Under the pieces are notes generated by a model, which was not told the DNA's origin, made no database searches, and saw nothing but the letters and a program-made list of their open reading frames with translations. The position numbers and the translations under genes are program-made. From Fibrobacter succinogenes (GTDB lineage Bacteria > Fibrobacterota > Fibrobacteria > Fibrobacterales > Fibrobacteraceae): 64,000 nucleotides of DNA. This document shows, piece after piece, positions 25,231 through 33,771 of this stretch. Location: positions 26,233-90,232 of the forward strand of contig CADCDO010000020.1 of NCBI GenBank assembly GCA_902800345.1, given 5' to 3'. Positions within the stretch are counted from its first letter, which is position 1. Each line of letters opens with the position of its first letter.

Positions 25231-25710
25231 ATGAAACCACTGAGTCAACGTACCGAAATTTTTACAGATTCCGTTATTCGTAGGATGACCCGTATCGCCA
25301 ATGCGTGCGGGGCGATTAATTTGTCGCAGGGGTTCCCTGATTTTGAGCCGCCGGAGGCGTTGACGCGGCGGTTGGCCGAAATTGCCCCCGTGGGGCCGCA
25401 CCAGTATGCGATTACGTTTGGCGCGCAGAATTTCCGCGAAGCGTTGAGCGACAAGCAGTTCCATTTTAGCGGGATGCGTTACGACCCGCAAAAAGAGATT
25501 GTGATTACGTGCGGCAGTACCGAAGCGATGATGGCGTCGATGATGTCGGTGTGCAATCCGGCGAACCCGAGCGGAGTGCAAAGCACGAAGTCGAAGGGTC
25601 TAGCCGGGGCTTCCGCTACCTTCTCGAACGGGGCTCAAACGCCGCCCCGTAACGCCTGGCTTATCCCGCCTACCAACCCTCGGTGCATGGAATTGCCGTT
25701 GCTTGCTTAG
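25231..25710 (+). pseudogene. Truncated class I aminotransferase
   Basis: The first 107 or so residues match PLP aminotransferases of the methionine/kynurenine type: NLSQGFPDFEPP, GPHQYAITFGAQNFREA and ITCGSTEAMMASMM. The text then runs MSVCNPANPSG. In intact proteins the early CNPGD and the later CNPANPSGKV are about 55 residues apart, so an internal deletion joined at the shared CNP is likely. After ANPSG the sequence is unrelated, and the Lys-containing C-terminal half is missing from the window. It cannot be an active enzyme. The ATG at 25231 was preferred over the TTG at 25222. Confidence 0.8.
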
Positions 25711-25862
25711 CAATAAGCCTGAACCGAGCTTAACCATTTCAACCGCTTGGTTAAAATGGTCTGCCATATTCATACCTTTTGCCAATGCTGCCGTCATAAA
25801 AATAACGGGCAAACTTGGATTTTTTGCGACAACATTTGTTGCTTGTGATACGCGTGTTAGAA
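25600..25862 (-). pseudogene. Unidentified coding remnant at the junction
   Basis: A minus-strand frame without stop reads protein-like from just after the amidase stop: VSQATNVVAKNPSLPVIFMT, then MADHFNQAVEMVKLGSG. It then passes into GC-rich, non-protein-like sequence (CCGGGGCTTCCGCTACC, ACGGGGCTCAAACGCCGCCC on the plus strand). It has no start of its own. It may be the scar of an inserted element between the broken aminotransferase and the amidase. Family not identified. Confidence 0.35.
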
Positions 25863-26633
25863 TTACATTTCAAGAACTTCACGGAGCTTACTGTGCTTTG
25901 TTTGTAGGGCTTCGTTGGATTTCTTTAATTTTTCGTTTTCTTTCTTAAGAGCGGCTAATTCGTTGTTTAAGGAATCGAGCATGTCGGACAACTGCTTGTT
26001 TTTCTCCATTAGTTCTGCTACTTTATCGTCAAGGTTGCTTTCTTGATCTTCCTCAATTAGTTTTGCTACATGTTCCTTAAAATTTTTCCATTCGGTTTCG
26101 TCACCAGAATCAGCGTTCCATCCAATAATCCCGGGGCACAACTTGCCTGTACAATCATAATGTCTTACAACATTTTCGAGGGGAATGTTGTAAACATTCA
26201 TAAGATCAAATACTAAAAGTGCAGCGTTATCTATGGCATCTTCTGTAAAATACCATGACTTGTCATTAGGGTTTTCAACTTTGTTGTTTTTGTTCGAGGA
26301 ACAAATTTCAATTCCGATAGAGTTGGAATTTGTGCATATCTTATAAAGGCTGCCCCCTTTTGTCTTGTACTTGGAGCCTCCGCAATGCCAGGCATATTGG
26401 TTGTTTATATCACAATTGTACTGAATGATTGTTGCGTCATCAACGATAAAGTCCGCAGATGCTTTTGTAGTTTTTTTATTGAAGTAATTGGCCGTTGACT
26501 TGGCTTTCCCTTTTTTAGATGAAGTTCCCGCAGTATAATGAACCACGATATATTCAATCTTTCGATTTTTTTGGAGAGTCAAATTATATTGTCCCTCAAA
26601 TTTTGTGATATCTGCGCTATATTCGTATGACAT
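25863..26633 (-). CDS. N-acetylmuramoyl-L-alanine amidase, phage-endolysin type
   Basis: 256 residues, preceded by AAGGAGG. The amidase_2 fold shows YIVVHYTAG (first zinc His), YAWHCGG, SIGIEICS and VVRHYDCTGKLCPG (second His and Cys), so Zn-dependent cleavage of peptidoglycan stem peptides is expected. There is no signal peptide, which fits a phage-type lysin needing a holin or a cytoplasmic recycling enzyme. The C-terminal 60 residues form a leucine-heptad coiled coil (MEKNKQLSDMLDSLNNELAA) instead of a cell-wall-binding domain. It lies beside a broken gene, so horizontal acquisition is likely. Confidence 0.85.
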   Translation of the reverse strand: MSYEYSADITKFEGQYNLTLQKNRKIEYIVVHYTAGTSSKKGKAKSTANYFNKKTTKASADFIVDDATIIQYNCDINNQYAWHCGGSKYKTKGGSLYKICTNSNSIGIEICSSNKNNKVENPNDKSWYFTEDAIDNAALLVFDLMNVYNIPLENVVRHYDCTGKLCPGIIGWNADSGDETEWKNFKEHVAKLIEEDQESNLDDKVAELMEKNKQLSDMLDSLNNELAALKKENEKLKKSNEALQTKHSKLREVLEM

Positions 26634-26741
26634 TTTATACCTCCTTTTTTAAAATAAAAACATTTTGACGCAATGATGTAGGCTACTGCTAAAAAAATTG
26701 TTTTTGGTGTGGGTTGTTTAAATTTTTTTCATTGTTTTTAC

Positions 26742-26749
26742 TACCTTTA
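26742..26749 (+). promoter_or_regulatory. TAnnTTTR box 5 bases before the NamZ-like ATG
   Basis: TACCTTTA at 26742-26749; the ATG is at 26755 and there is no Shine-Dalgarno. If this is the minus-7 element, the mRNA begins at or next to the start codon. Confidence 0.4.
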
Positions 26750-26754
26750 AAAAC

Positions 26755-27852
26755 ATGGTAACGTTAGCTCTTTCTCATTTTGAAAAAAGTTTTCCGGCGG
26801 CACTCCGTGGCAAGCGTTTGGGAGCGGTTCTCCATCCGGCTTCGGTCTGTGCCGATTTGCGTTATACGCTTGATTTGCTCAAGGATTTGGACGGCAAGCT
26901 CTTTAAGCTTTCGGCTTTGTTTGGGCCGCAGCACGGCATCAAGGGGCATACGCAAGACAACATGATTGAATGGGAAGGCTACGAGGATCCGGAATTGCAT
27001 ATTCCGGTTTACAGCCTTTATGGTGAACATCGCGAACCGACGGCAGAAATGCTTTCGCACGTGGATGCGATGCTTGTGGATTTGCAGGATGTGGGCGCCC
27101 GTTACTACACGTTCATCTGGACTCTGTTCCTCTGCATGAAGGCATGCGAAAAGGCGGGAATCCCGGTGGTCGTGGTGGATCGCCCGAATCCGATCAACTG
27201 CGTGGACGAAGAAGGGCCGGTGCTCGACCTCAATTACACGAGCTTTGTCGGTTTGCATAGCATCCGCACGCGCCATGCAAAGACGATTGGCGAACTTGCC
27301 GAACAGTTCAAGGCTGAACGATTCCCGAAGTGCGAACTTTACGTGATGCACATGGACGGCTACGATAAAAAGATGTGGTTTGACGAAACGGGACTCCCGT
27401 GGATTTTGCCGAGCCCGAATATGCCGACGCTGGATACGGCGATTGTGTATCCGGGAATGTGCTTGTTCGAAGCGACCAACGTGAGCGAAGGCCGTGGCAC
27501 GACGCGTCCGTTCGAAATTTTCGGAGCGCCGTTTATCGATGCGGTCAAACTTTGCAAGTACATGAACGGGCTCAAGCTTCCGGGCGTGTATTTCCGCGAA
27601 AACTATTTCCAGCCGACGTTCCACAAGGGCGCGGGGCAGATTTGTGGCGGTGCGCAGATTCACGTGACGGACCGCAATTCGTTTCGCAGTTTTGAAATGG
27701 CGGTGAAGTTGTTGCAGTACATTTTCAACGAATACCCGAAGGATTTTGCGTGGAAACAGCCGCCGTACGAGTATGAATTCCACAAGCTGCCGATTGATAT
27801 TTTGCTTGGCAACGGGACGTTCCGCAAGGAATTTATCGAGTCGAGTATTTAA
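26755..27852 (+). CDS. DUF1343 exo-beta-N-acetylmuramidase-like protein (NamZ, GH171)
   Basis: 365 residues. DUF1343 includes Bacillus NamZ, which removes terminal MurNAc from peptidoglycan fragments. Family motifs are clear: FGPQHGIKG, LVDLQDVGARYYTF, DRPNPIN, WILPSPNMPTLDT and ATNVSEGRGTTRPFE. No signal peptide is seen, unlike secreted NamZ, so it may act on imported muropeptides in the cytoplasm. It appears slightly short at the C-terminus. It is followed after 116 bases by Yej-type ABC transporter genes, which supports a role in recycling wall fragments (inference). Confidence 0.85.
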   Translation: MVTLALSHFEKSFPAALRGKRLGAVLHPASVCADLRYTLDLLKDLDGKLFKLSALFGPQHGIKGHTQDNMIEWEGYEDPELHIPVYSLYGEHREPTAEMLSHVDAMLVDLQDVGARYYTFIWTLFLCMKACEKAGIPVVVVDRPNPINCVDEEGPVLDLNYTSFVGLHSIRTRHAKTIGELAEQFKAERFPKCELYVMHMDGYDKKMWFDETGLPWILPSPNMPTLDTAIVYPGMCLFEATNVSEGRGTTRPFEIFGAPFIDAVKLCKYMNGLKLPGVYFRENYFQPTFHKGAGQICGGAQIHVTDRNSFRSFEMAVKLLQYIFNEYPKDFAWKQPPYEYEFHKLPIDILLGNGTFRKEFIESSI

Positions 27853-27968
27853 TGTTTGTCGCTGTTGGGACCGCCGCAAAAATAATGAACCGGAAGGAAA
27901 ATGAGAAAATGTATTTGGACTGCCGCAAAAACGATGCTATTAGAAATGCGCCGAACCTTGCTTAATTT

Positions 27969-29048
27969 ATGAAACTTAGACTTTCGACAGAAACTTTGAA
28001 CCGTCTGAAGCGCTTCCGCAAGAACAAACGCGCCTTTTGGTCGCTTGTGATTCTGGTGGTGGCGTACTTGCTTTCGCTCACGAGCCCGTGGACGGTGAAT
28101 GACGAACCGTTCTATTTGCGTTACAACGGCAAGAGCTATTTCCCGGCATTTGCGCGTTACAGCGAGGCGGACTTTGGCGGCGAATACAAGACGGAACAGG
28201 ACTACGCGAAGCTTTTTGCAGATGTGGCCGAATGCAAGCAGGACGAAGAAGATGGATTTCCGCGTGCTGGTGGCTGCCCCGAAATGTGGACGCTCATGCC
28301 GCCAGTGCCGCACGATCCGCTGAAGGCGGATCTGAGCGAGGAGGGAACCCCTCCCTTTGCGCCGAGCGCAAAGCACTGGCTCGGGACGGACAGCAATGGA
28401 CGAGACGTTCTTTCGCGCTTGATTCACGGATTCCGCATCTGCATCAGCTTTAGCTTGTTGTTAACTGTGCTTGGCACGTTCCTCGGCATTGTGATTGGCG
28501 GTATCCAGGGTTATCTCGGAAAATTCTGGGATACGGGCATGCAGCGTATGATTGAAATTTGGTCGTCGCTCCCGATGTTGTACGTCGTGATTCTCATCGG
28601 CAGTATTTACGGCCGCAGTTTCTGGCTTTTGATTTTGATTATGGCGGCGTTCAACTGGCTTTCGCTCAGCTACTACATGCGTGCGGAATTCCTGAAGCTC
28701 CGCAGCATGACGTACGTGATGTCCGCGAAGGTGCTTGGGCTCGGACATCGCCATATCTTCTTCAAGGAAATCTTGCCGAACGCGATGACGCCCGTGGTGA
28801 CGCTTTTCCCGTTCACGCTTATCGGCGGAATTGGGAGCCTCACGTCGCTCGACTTCTTGGGCTTTGGACTCCAGCCGCCGACGCCGAGTTGGGGCGAACT
28901 CATGAGCCAGGGGCTCAACAACCTCTACGCTCCGTGGATTTCCGTGAGCACGGTCGCCGCGTTGTTCGTTACGCTTTTGCTTACGACATTTGTCGGCGAA
29001 GGCGTGCGAGATGCCATGGATCCCAAATCGGGAGATAGGTATGTCTAA
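27969..29048 (+). CDS. yejE: Oligopeptide-type ABC transporter permease (YejE-like)
   Basis: 359 residues. Residues 17-130 match the YejE-specific start: KNKRAFWSLVILVVAYLLSL, NDEPFYLRYNGKSYFP and YSEADFGGEYKTEQDY. A periplasmic loop follows, then HWLGTDSNGRDVLSRL and five or so helices with the EAA loop AKVLGLGHRHIFFKEILPN. Ends SLDFLGFGLQPP then AVRDAMDP-like. YejABEF imports microcin C and peptides in E. coli, and related systems import muropeptides in alphaproteobacteria. YejA and YejB partners are not in the window. The stop overlaps the ATPase start by eight bases. Confidence 0.88.
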   Translation: MKLRLSTETLNRLKRFRKNKRAFWSLVILVVAYLLSLTSPWTVNDEPFYLRYNGKSYFPAFARYSEADFGGEYKTEQDYAKLFADVAECKQDEEDGFPRAGGCPEMWTLMPPVPHDPLKADLSEEGTPPFAPSAKHWLGTDSNGRDVLSRLIHGFRICISFSLLLTVLGTFLGIVIGGIQGYLGKFWDTGMQRMIEIWSSLPMLYVVILIGSIYGRSFWLLILIMAAFNWLSLSYYMRAEFLKLRSMTYVMSAKVLGLGHRHIFFKEILPNAMTPVVTLFPFTLIGGIGSLTSLDFLGFGLQPPTPSWGELMSQGLNNLYAPWISVSTVAALFVTLLLTTFVGEGVRDAMDPKSGDRYV

Positions 29049-30237
29049 ATTAGACGAAAGAACGGGCTTCGCCCTACAGACGAGAGACGAAAGAGGCGAG
29101 CGACGAGAGAAACTCGTCATCCTGAGCGAAGGCGAAGGATCCAGTAAAGTCCCCGTTTTGTGCGTTAAAGATGTTTCGGTGGCGTTCGGGTTCGAGAAAA
29201 ACGGAAATCCGCGTGACGGCAAGCAGCCGTTGCAAGTGACGGACCGTGTGTCGTTCGACATTTTCCCCGGTGAATTTTTTGCGCTGGTGGGCGAGTCCGG
29301 TTGCGGAAAGAGCGTGACTGCCATGAGTATTTTGCGCTTGTTGCCGTGGCCGAGTGCTAAAATTGTAAACGGAGAAATCTTGTTCCGTGATGTTCTCGGC
29401 GATGTTGACAATGGCAATGAGAGTGCCCGCGACCTTGTGAAGCTCCCGCTTAAGGAATTGCAATCCGTCCGCGGTTCCGAAATCGCATGCATTTTCCAGG
29501 AACCGATGCAGGCGCTCAATCCCGTCGTCACCATCAAAAAGCAACTCCTCGAAGTTTTCAAGTTCGGTGCAGTCTCGAAAAGTGCTCAGTCTCCAAATGC
29601 GCAGTCCAAACAAGATTCCGCACTCGACCTTATCCGCGAGCAGCTCCGCTTGGCCGGTTTCACCGACCCCGATCGCGTTTTGAATTCCTACCCGCACGAA
29701 CTTTCTGGCGGCATGCTCCAGCGTGTGTGCATCGTGATGGCGCTCTTGCCAAACCCCAAACTCATTATCGCTGACGAACCGACGACCGCTCTGGACGTGA
29801 CCGTGCAGGCACAGGTTCTTGCTGTCCTCAAGGACATGGCCGAAAAGACTGGAACCGCCGTCCTCCTCATCACGCACAACATGGGTATTGTTTCTCAGTA
29901 CGCACACCGCGTGGCCGTGATGTACGCCGGTCGTATCGTTGAAGAAGGTCCCGTCCGCGAAGTCATCAACCATCCAATGCACCCTTATACGCAAGGGCTC
30001 CTTGCCGCTATTCCCGAAAGCCATAGCGACTTGCGGACACTTTCGTCAATTCCCGGCTCCGTGCCGCATCCGAAAGACTTTGCCCAAGGTTGCCGCTTTG
30101 CCGACCGCTGCTGCAAATGTGCACAGGCTTCTGCAGAATTTCGCGAAAAATGTCTATCTACAGAGCTCCCGCCGAAAATTGCAGACGCGGAACATTTCGC
30201 ATACTGTTTTTTTCAAACAAATGGAAAAAATTTATAG
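29041..30237 (+). CDS. Oligopeptide ABC transporter ATP-binding protein (YejF/DppD-like)
   Basis: 398 residues from the ATG at 29041 (GGAGATAGGT upstream). A single nucleotide-binding domain: GESGCGKS (Walker A), the Q-loop IFQEPMQALNP, LSGGMLQRV (signature), LIIADEPTTALD (Walker B) and LLITHN. The oligopeptide/HPY Cys-rich tail follows (CRFADRCCKCAQASAEFREK). E. coli YejF has two such domains; this has one, so a partner may lie elsewhere. Residues about 5-36 are not ABC sequence but the translation of a dispersed intergenic repeat (VILSEGEGSS). Confidence 0.88.
   Translation: MSKLDERTGFALQTRDERGERREKLVILSEGEGSSKVPVLCVKDVSVAFGFEKNGNPRDGKQPLQVTDRVSFDIFPGEFFALVGESGCGKSVTAMSILRLLPWPSAKIVNGEILFRDVLGDVDNGNESARDLVKLPLKELQSVRGSEIACIFQEPMQALNPVVTIKKQLLEVFKFGAVSKSAQSPNAQSKQDSALDLIREQLRLAGFTDPDRVLNSYPHELSGGMLQRVCIVMALLPNPKLIIADEPTTALDVTVQAQVLAVLKDMAEKTGTAVLLITHNMGIVSQYAHRVAVMYAGRIVEEGPVREVINHPMHPYTQGLLAAIPESHSDLRTLSSIPGSVPHPKDFAQGCRFADRCCKCAQASAEFREKCLSTELPPKIADAEHFAYCFFQTNGKNL
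29050..29150. repeat. Dispersed repeat recruited into the ABC ATPase N-terminus
   Basis: CTACAGACGAGAGACGAAAG matches the intergenic CTACAGACTAGAGACGAAAG at 62104-62123 with one difference. GTCATCCTGAGCGAAGGCG followed by AAGGATCCAGT matches the element seen inside tilS at about 43017-43056 and, inverted, at 53430-53524. Confidence 0.75.
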
Positions 30238-30425
30238 ACTCTTTTATGCATCGTTCTAAATGATGCGGGAAAAATAGTCGAGTATTTTTAGGATAACGAT
30301 TAATCGTTGTGAGAGTACTTTATTGCATTAAAAAATGGTTTTTGAGTGGAGTTTCATAATTTTTTTCGAATTAATATTATCTTTGAATTGTTGATAATTC
30401 GATAATCTTTTCGGGGAATCCATCC

Positions 30426-31355
30426 ATGTTTTGCAACCAATGCCATAAAAATTTAAAGGATTTTGACGCTTTACTCGATAAAATGGAAAATTGCCCGTTC
30501 TGCGGTGCAAAATTGGTTAGGCCGCCAGTCAAGGTCCCTCAAAAAGGCGTGAACGAATTGCTCGAATGCTTGGTGCAACAAGTGGGCGAGAACTTTTTTA
30601 CCGAAGATTTCACTTTGGAAAATGAGCTCCATAATTTGAATGCTCCTGAATTCGAAGATGCGAAAGACCGTTTGTTCTTGCTTGTCTTAAAGCATATTCC
30701 TTCGAGCATGTTTGCCGTGAAGGATTTCTCGGATGGCGAACAACAAGAAGTGCTAGAGGCGTGCTTAAGGCGCCTTTGCGTTGATTTGGGTATGTCCTTT
30801 GAACCTTGTGCCCAGATGCTAGACGCGTTGCAAATGTACATCTGGAAGAAAACGTTCCCGTTGTCTCCGAATTTCTTTGAAGGTCATTTCGTCGATCCGC
30901 GTGATGGACAAGTTTACAAGACCGTGAGAATCGGTAATCAGGTTTGGATGAAGGAACCGCTAAAATACAGATGCGTGGGTTATACCGGAGAAGGTATTTA
31001 TGAATGGAATGCCGTTAATAAGTACTGCGCTGTAAGAGGGTGGCGCGTTCCCAAGAAAAAGGATTTTGAAATATTGACGCAAACTGCGGCGAGCTTAGGC
31101 TGTGGCGATCCGTCGAGTGTTTTGATGTCTCGCAAGGGCTGGGAAAAGTGCTGCGTGACTCCGACGGATAACCTTGGCTTTGAAGCGACTCCAGTGAAAA
31201 GCAATACGGGTATCAGCAATAATTACTTCAGCCATTTTTGGACGGCTGAAGATAAATTCTGTTTTGAAATTTTCCCCGGGCGAGTAACGTTCAGCACGCA
31301 TTCGCAATCGTATGTGCGTTTGATTAAGGACGATACCGCAGAAGATAAGGGATAA
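30426..31355 (+). CDS. Zinc-ribbon protein with C-terminal FISUMP domain
   Basis: 309 residues with no signal peptide. Residues 1-30 form a zinc ribbon (MFCNQCHKNL ... CPFCGAKL). Residues 40-145 are helical and acidic with no recognised motif. Residues about 155-305 are a FISUMP domain: DPRDGQVYKTVRIGNQVWMK, then YEWNAVNKYCAVRGWRVPKK, HFWTAEDKFCF and YVRLIKDD. FISUMP domains elsewhere in the window are all on exported lipoproteins, so a probably cytoplasmic version is odd. The preceding 188 bases (30238-30425) hold AT-rich sequence and a GGGGAAT before the start. Confidence 0.8.
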   Translation: MFCNQCHKNLKDFDALLDKMENCPFCGAKLVRPPVKVPQKGVNELLECLVQQVGENFFTEDFTLENELHNLNAPEFEDAKDRLFLLVLKHIPSSMFAVKDFSDGEQQEVLEACLRRLCVDLGMSFEPCAQMLDALQMYIWKKTFPLSPNFFEGHFVDPRDGQVYKTVRIGNQVWMKEPLKYRCVGYTGEGIYEWNAVNKYCAVRGWRVPKKKDFEILTQTAASLGCGDPSSVLMSRKGWEKCCVTPTDNLGFEATPVKSNTGISNNYFSHFWTAEDKFCFEIFPGRVTFSTHSQSYVRLIKDDTAEDKG

Positions 31356-31489
31356 CTCCGTCTCCGCGGACTCCCTTACTTCTTGCTACTCCCTATAAAT
31401 CACTAGGCTTTCTGAATGTAAACTATGAGTTATGAGGACTACCCAAAGGGCATAACAACGACTAAGCCAATAAATTAGCAAGTCTTGTA

Positions 31490-31618
31490 TAGCTCGTAAA
31501 CTCGCTATGAGCTCGCTTCGCTTTGATGTTCAAAACAAAGCATTTTGCCCACAGCCCAAAGGGCCATAGGCCCAAGCCCATACCTCATAGGCGCATAGCG
31601 CCGTGCCCATACCCCAGT
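31490..31618. repeat. Mosaic of dispersed repeats
   Basis: The gene-free stretch 31356-31618 contains CTCGTAAACTCGCTATGAGCTCGCTTCG and CCCATACCTCATAGGCGC...GCCCATACCCCAG. The same vocabulary occurs at 11161-11300 and in the tilS inserts. It ends exactly at the sirtuin stop codon. Confidence 0.5.
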
Positions 31619-32308
31619 TCACTTAAATTCTTCGCACCACTTGGGTACGATTTCGGTCGCTTTCCCTTGAATGACGACGTCCGTGTAGGGGTCGCCGTAG
31701 GGCGCTTCGAGGTTCAAACAAGTGACTTTCGCACCGTATGAATGCGCAAAGCTCTTGAAACCTGCTGCGGGATACACGACGCTGCTTGTGCCGATATAGA
31801 CAAACTCATCGCAGTTCTTGAGGGCGCTTTGGATTTCGTCCATGTATAGCGGCGTCTCGCCAAAGAATACGATGTCCGGGCGCACGGGGCTTCCGCAAAT
31901 CGGGCATTTCGTGTCCATTGTTTCTTCGCCCGTGAAATCGAATTCGTGTTCGTGCTTAGTGCAGCGGAGTTTCATCAAGTCGCCGTGCATGTGTAGCACG
32001 CGTTTGCTGCCGCCGCGTTCGTGCAGGTCATCGACGTTTTGCGTCACGAGCAAGAATTCATCGCCGAGGCGTTCTTCGAGTTTGGCAAGCGCGATGTGTG
32101 CCGCATTCGGCTGGTGTTCGGGGAGTCCCTTTCGCAAGAAGTTGTAAAAGTCCTTGACGCGTTTGGGATTGCGGCGGAGGGCGTCCGGCGTGCACACGTC
32201 TTCGATGTTTTCGTGTTCCCACATGCCGTCGTTTCCGCGGAACGTGCGAAGCCCGGATTCGGCGCTGATTCCGGCGCCTGTCAGTACGACGAGTTTTAAA
32301 CGTTTCAT
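31619..32308 (-). CDS. cobB: NAD-dependent protein deacylase (sirtuin)
   Basis: 229 residues, close to E. coli CobB in length and motifs: LVVLTGAGISAESGLRTFRG (NAD binding), FLLVTQNVDDLHERGG, the catalytic HMHGDLMKLRC, the zinc CPICGSPVRP, VFFGETPLYMDEI and the GTSSVVYPAAGF loop. Removes acyl groups from lysine while consuming NAD. The Tyr-x-x-Arg pair that marks desuccinylases is approximated by FYNFLRK but the spacing is uncertain. AAGGAG precedes the ATG. It lies 18 bases after the M20 peptidase gene and is co-transcribed with it. Confidence 0.93.
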   Translation of the reverse strand: MKRLKLVVLTGAGISAESGLRTFRGNDGMWEHENIEDVCTPDALRRNPKRVKDFYNFLRKGLPEHQPNAAHIALAKLEERLGDEFLLVTQNVDDLHERGGSKRVLHMHGDLMKLRCTKHEHEFDFTGEETMDTKCPICGSPVRPDIVFFGETPLYMDEIQSALKNCDEFVYIGTSSVVYPAAGFKSFAHSYGAKVTCLNLEAPYGDPYTDVVIQGKATEIVPKWCEEFK

Positions 32309-32326
32309 TTTTTCTCCTTCTTCTGG

Positions 32327-33694
32327 CTAAATGCTTGCAAAGAAAAGCGCTTCTGCGACGATGCCGCTTTCAAAGTCGGGCAAATACAAACTCTCGTTTT
32401 CGCCGTGGGCGTTGCATTCAGGGTCTTCGAGGCCGGTGAGCAAAATGGGAATGTCGCCGAACGTGTTGCGGAAAAGTTCTGCGCCGGGTATGCTCGCACC
32501 ACAGCCAATGAACTTGGTGGGGGAATTGTAAGCATCCGTCATGGCATCGCTCATCTTCTTGAAGAACGGATGCGTCGTGTCGGTGACAAACGGATTCGCG
32601 CCGTCTTCCTTGTCGATTGTGATTTCCATGTTGTTCGGAACTTGCGCCTTGAGGAAGTCGGCGAGCATGTTGGTGCATTTGACGGCGTCCATGCCGGGGG
32701 CAAGGCGGATTCCGATGCGGGCGTAGGCGCTGTCTTGCAGCACGTTTCCAGCGTTTACGCGGGAGCCGGACTCGATGGTGCTCACGATGATGCTTGGGCG
32801 GCGCCACAGCGAAATCAAGATTTCTTCTTCGGGTACGTTCAATTTCACTTGTTCGAGAATTCCGCCGTCGTTGCGGAAAATTTCTTCGGTCATGCCGAGC
32901 GACTTGTAAGATTCCAGTTCTTCTTTTGTCGGCGGAATAATGTCATCTTCGTAATGCGGAATGAGAATCTTGCCGTCCTTGTCGGTGAGGCTTGCTATCA
33001 TGCGGCTCAGCGCCTGGGCGGGGTCTGGAATCGGGCCCGACCATGAGCCGGAATGGAGCGGCGCTTTTGTCGCACGGAGCGTCACGTTGATGGCGCTCAT
33101 GCCGCGGAGCGTCGTCGTGATGGAGGGCGTTCCCTTCGCGAAGTTCCCGAGGTCTGCGACAATGACGGCGTCGCACTTCAAGAGCTCTGCGTGTTCCGAG
33201 AGAATCTTCTCGAAGCCTGCGCTCCCGGATTCTTCTTCGCCTTCGATGATGAACTTGAGATTCGGGCCTTCGCCTTTGAGTTCGCGGCGGACTTGTTCAA
33301 GTGCAGCAAGATGCACGATGATGCCGGCCTTGTCATCTGCGGTGCCACGTCCAAAAAGTCGGTCACCTTTCTGCGTGGCTTTAAACGGTGGCGTGTCCCA
33401 CAAAGCTTCACGCATTGGCGGTTGCACGTCGTGATGGGCGTACAAAAGAATGGTCGGCTTGTCCGGGCTGGTGAGGCTTTCGGCGTAAACGCTCGGACGT
33501 CCGCTTGGCGGCGTCAAAAACTGGATGTTGGTGAGTCCTGCTTTCGCAAACATTTCCTTGACGGCGTTCGCGGAATCCAAAACAAACTTCTGGTCAAAAT
33601 TATCGAAACTGATGGACGGAATGGCTACCAAGCTCGAAAGCATGTCGATATAGCGCGGCATGTTTTCGTGAATATCTTTCTTGATGTTTTGCAT
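32327..33694 (-). CDS. M20 family metallopeptidase (dipeptidase)
   Basis: 455 residues from the ATG at 33694; an upstream start at 33742 would add 16 Lys/Asn-rich residues. Zn-binding and catalytic motifs of the M20 clan: LLYAHHDVQPP, FGRGTADDKAG, IIEGEEESGS, then ADLGNF and ASIPGAELF near the end. The dimerisation domain lies between. Such enzymes hydrolyse di- or tripeptides in the cytoplasm; the exact substrate is not readable. Likely in one transcript with cobB. Divergent from the PyrD-like gene. Confidence 0.9.
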   Translation of the reverse strand: MQNIKKDIHENMPRYIDMLSSLVAIPSISFDNFDQKFVLDSANAVKEMFAKAGLTNIQFLTPPSGRPSVYAESLTSPDKPTILLYAHHDVQPPMREALWDTPPFKATQKGDRLFGRGTADDKAGIIVHLAALEQVRRELKGEGPNLKFIIEGEEESGSAGFEKILSEHAELLKCDAVIVADLGNFAKGTPSITTTLRGMSAINVTLRATKAPLHSGSWSGPIPDPAQALSRMIASLTDKDGKILIPHYEDDIIPPTKEELESYKSLGMTEEIFRNDGGILEQVKLNVPEEEILISLWRRPSIIVSTIESGSRVNAGNVLQDSAYARIGIRLAPGMDAVKCTNMLADFLKAQVPNNMEITIDKEDGANPFVTDTTHPFFKKMSDAMTDAYNSPTKFIGCGASIPGAELFRNTFGDIPILLTGLEDPECNAHGENESLYLPDFESGIVAEALFFASI

Positions 33695-33771
33695 ATTTTC
33701 TCTCTTTTTTACAGAATTATAATTTTTTTCCTTGCCCTGCAAGGGGTGGCCATGGTCAATCGTTTTCTTTC

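Noticed and set aside
25577..25710. Structured RNA (tmRNA or RNase P RNA) in the GC-rich junction
   Set aside because: A short match to an RNase P-like GTAACGCCTGG was noted, but the rest of the conserved core and pairing is absent.
25600..25862. dinD-like gene fragment
   Set aside because: The segment MADHFNQAVEMVKLGSG faintly recalled damage-inducible protein D, but the surrounding sequence does not fit and no search was possible. Left as unidentified.
26764..27879. 371-codon minus-strand frame opposite the NamZ-like gene
   Set aside because: Arg/His-rich antisense translation without motifs; the plus strand is clearly DUF1343.
28461..29561. 366-codon minus-strand frame opposite the Yej-type genes
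   Set aside because: It spans two genes in antisense and the repeat between them; not protein-like.
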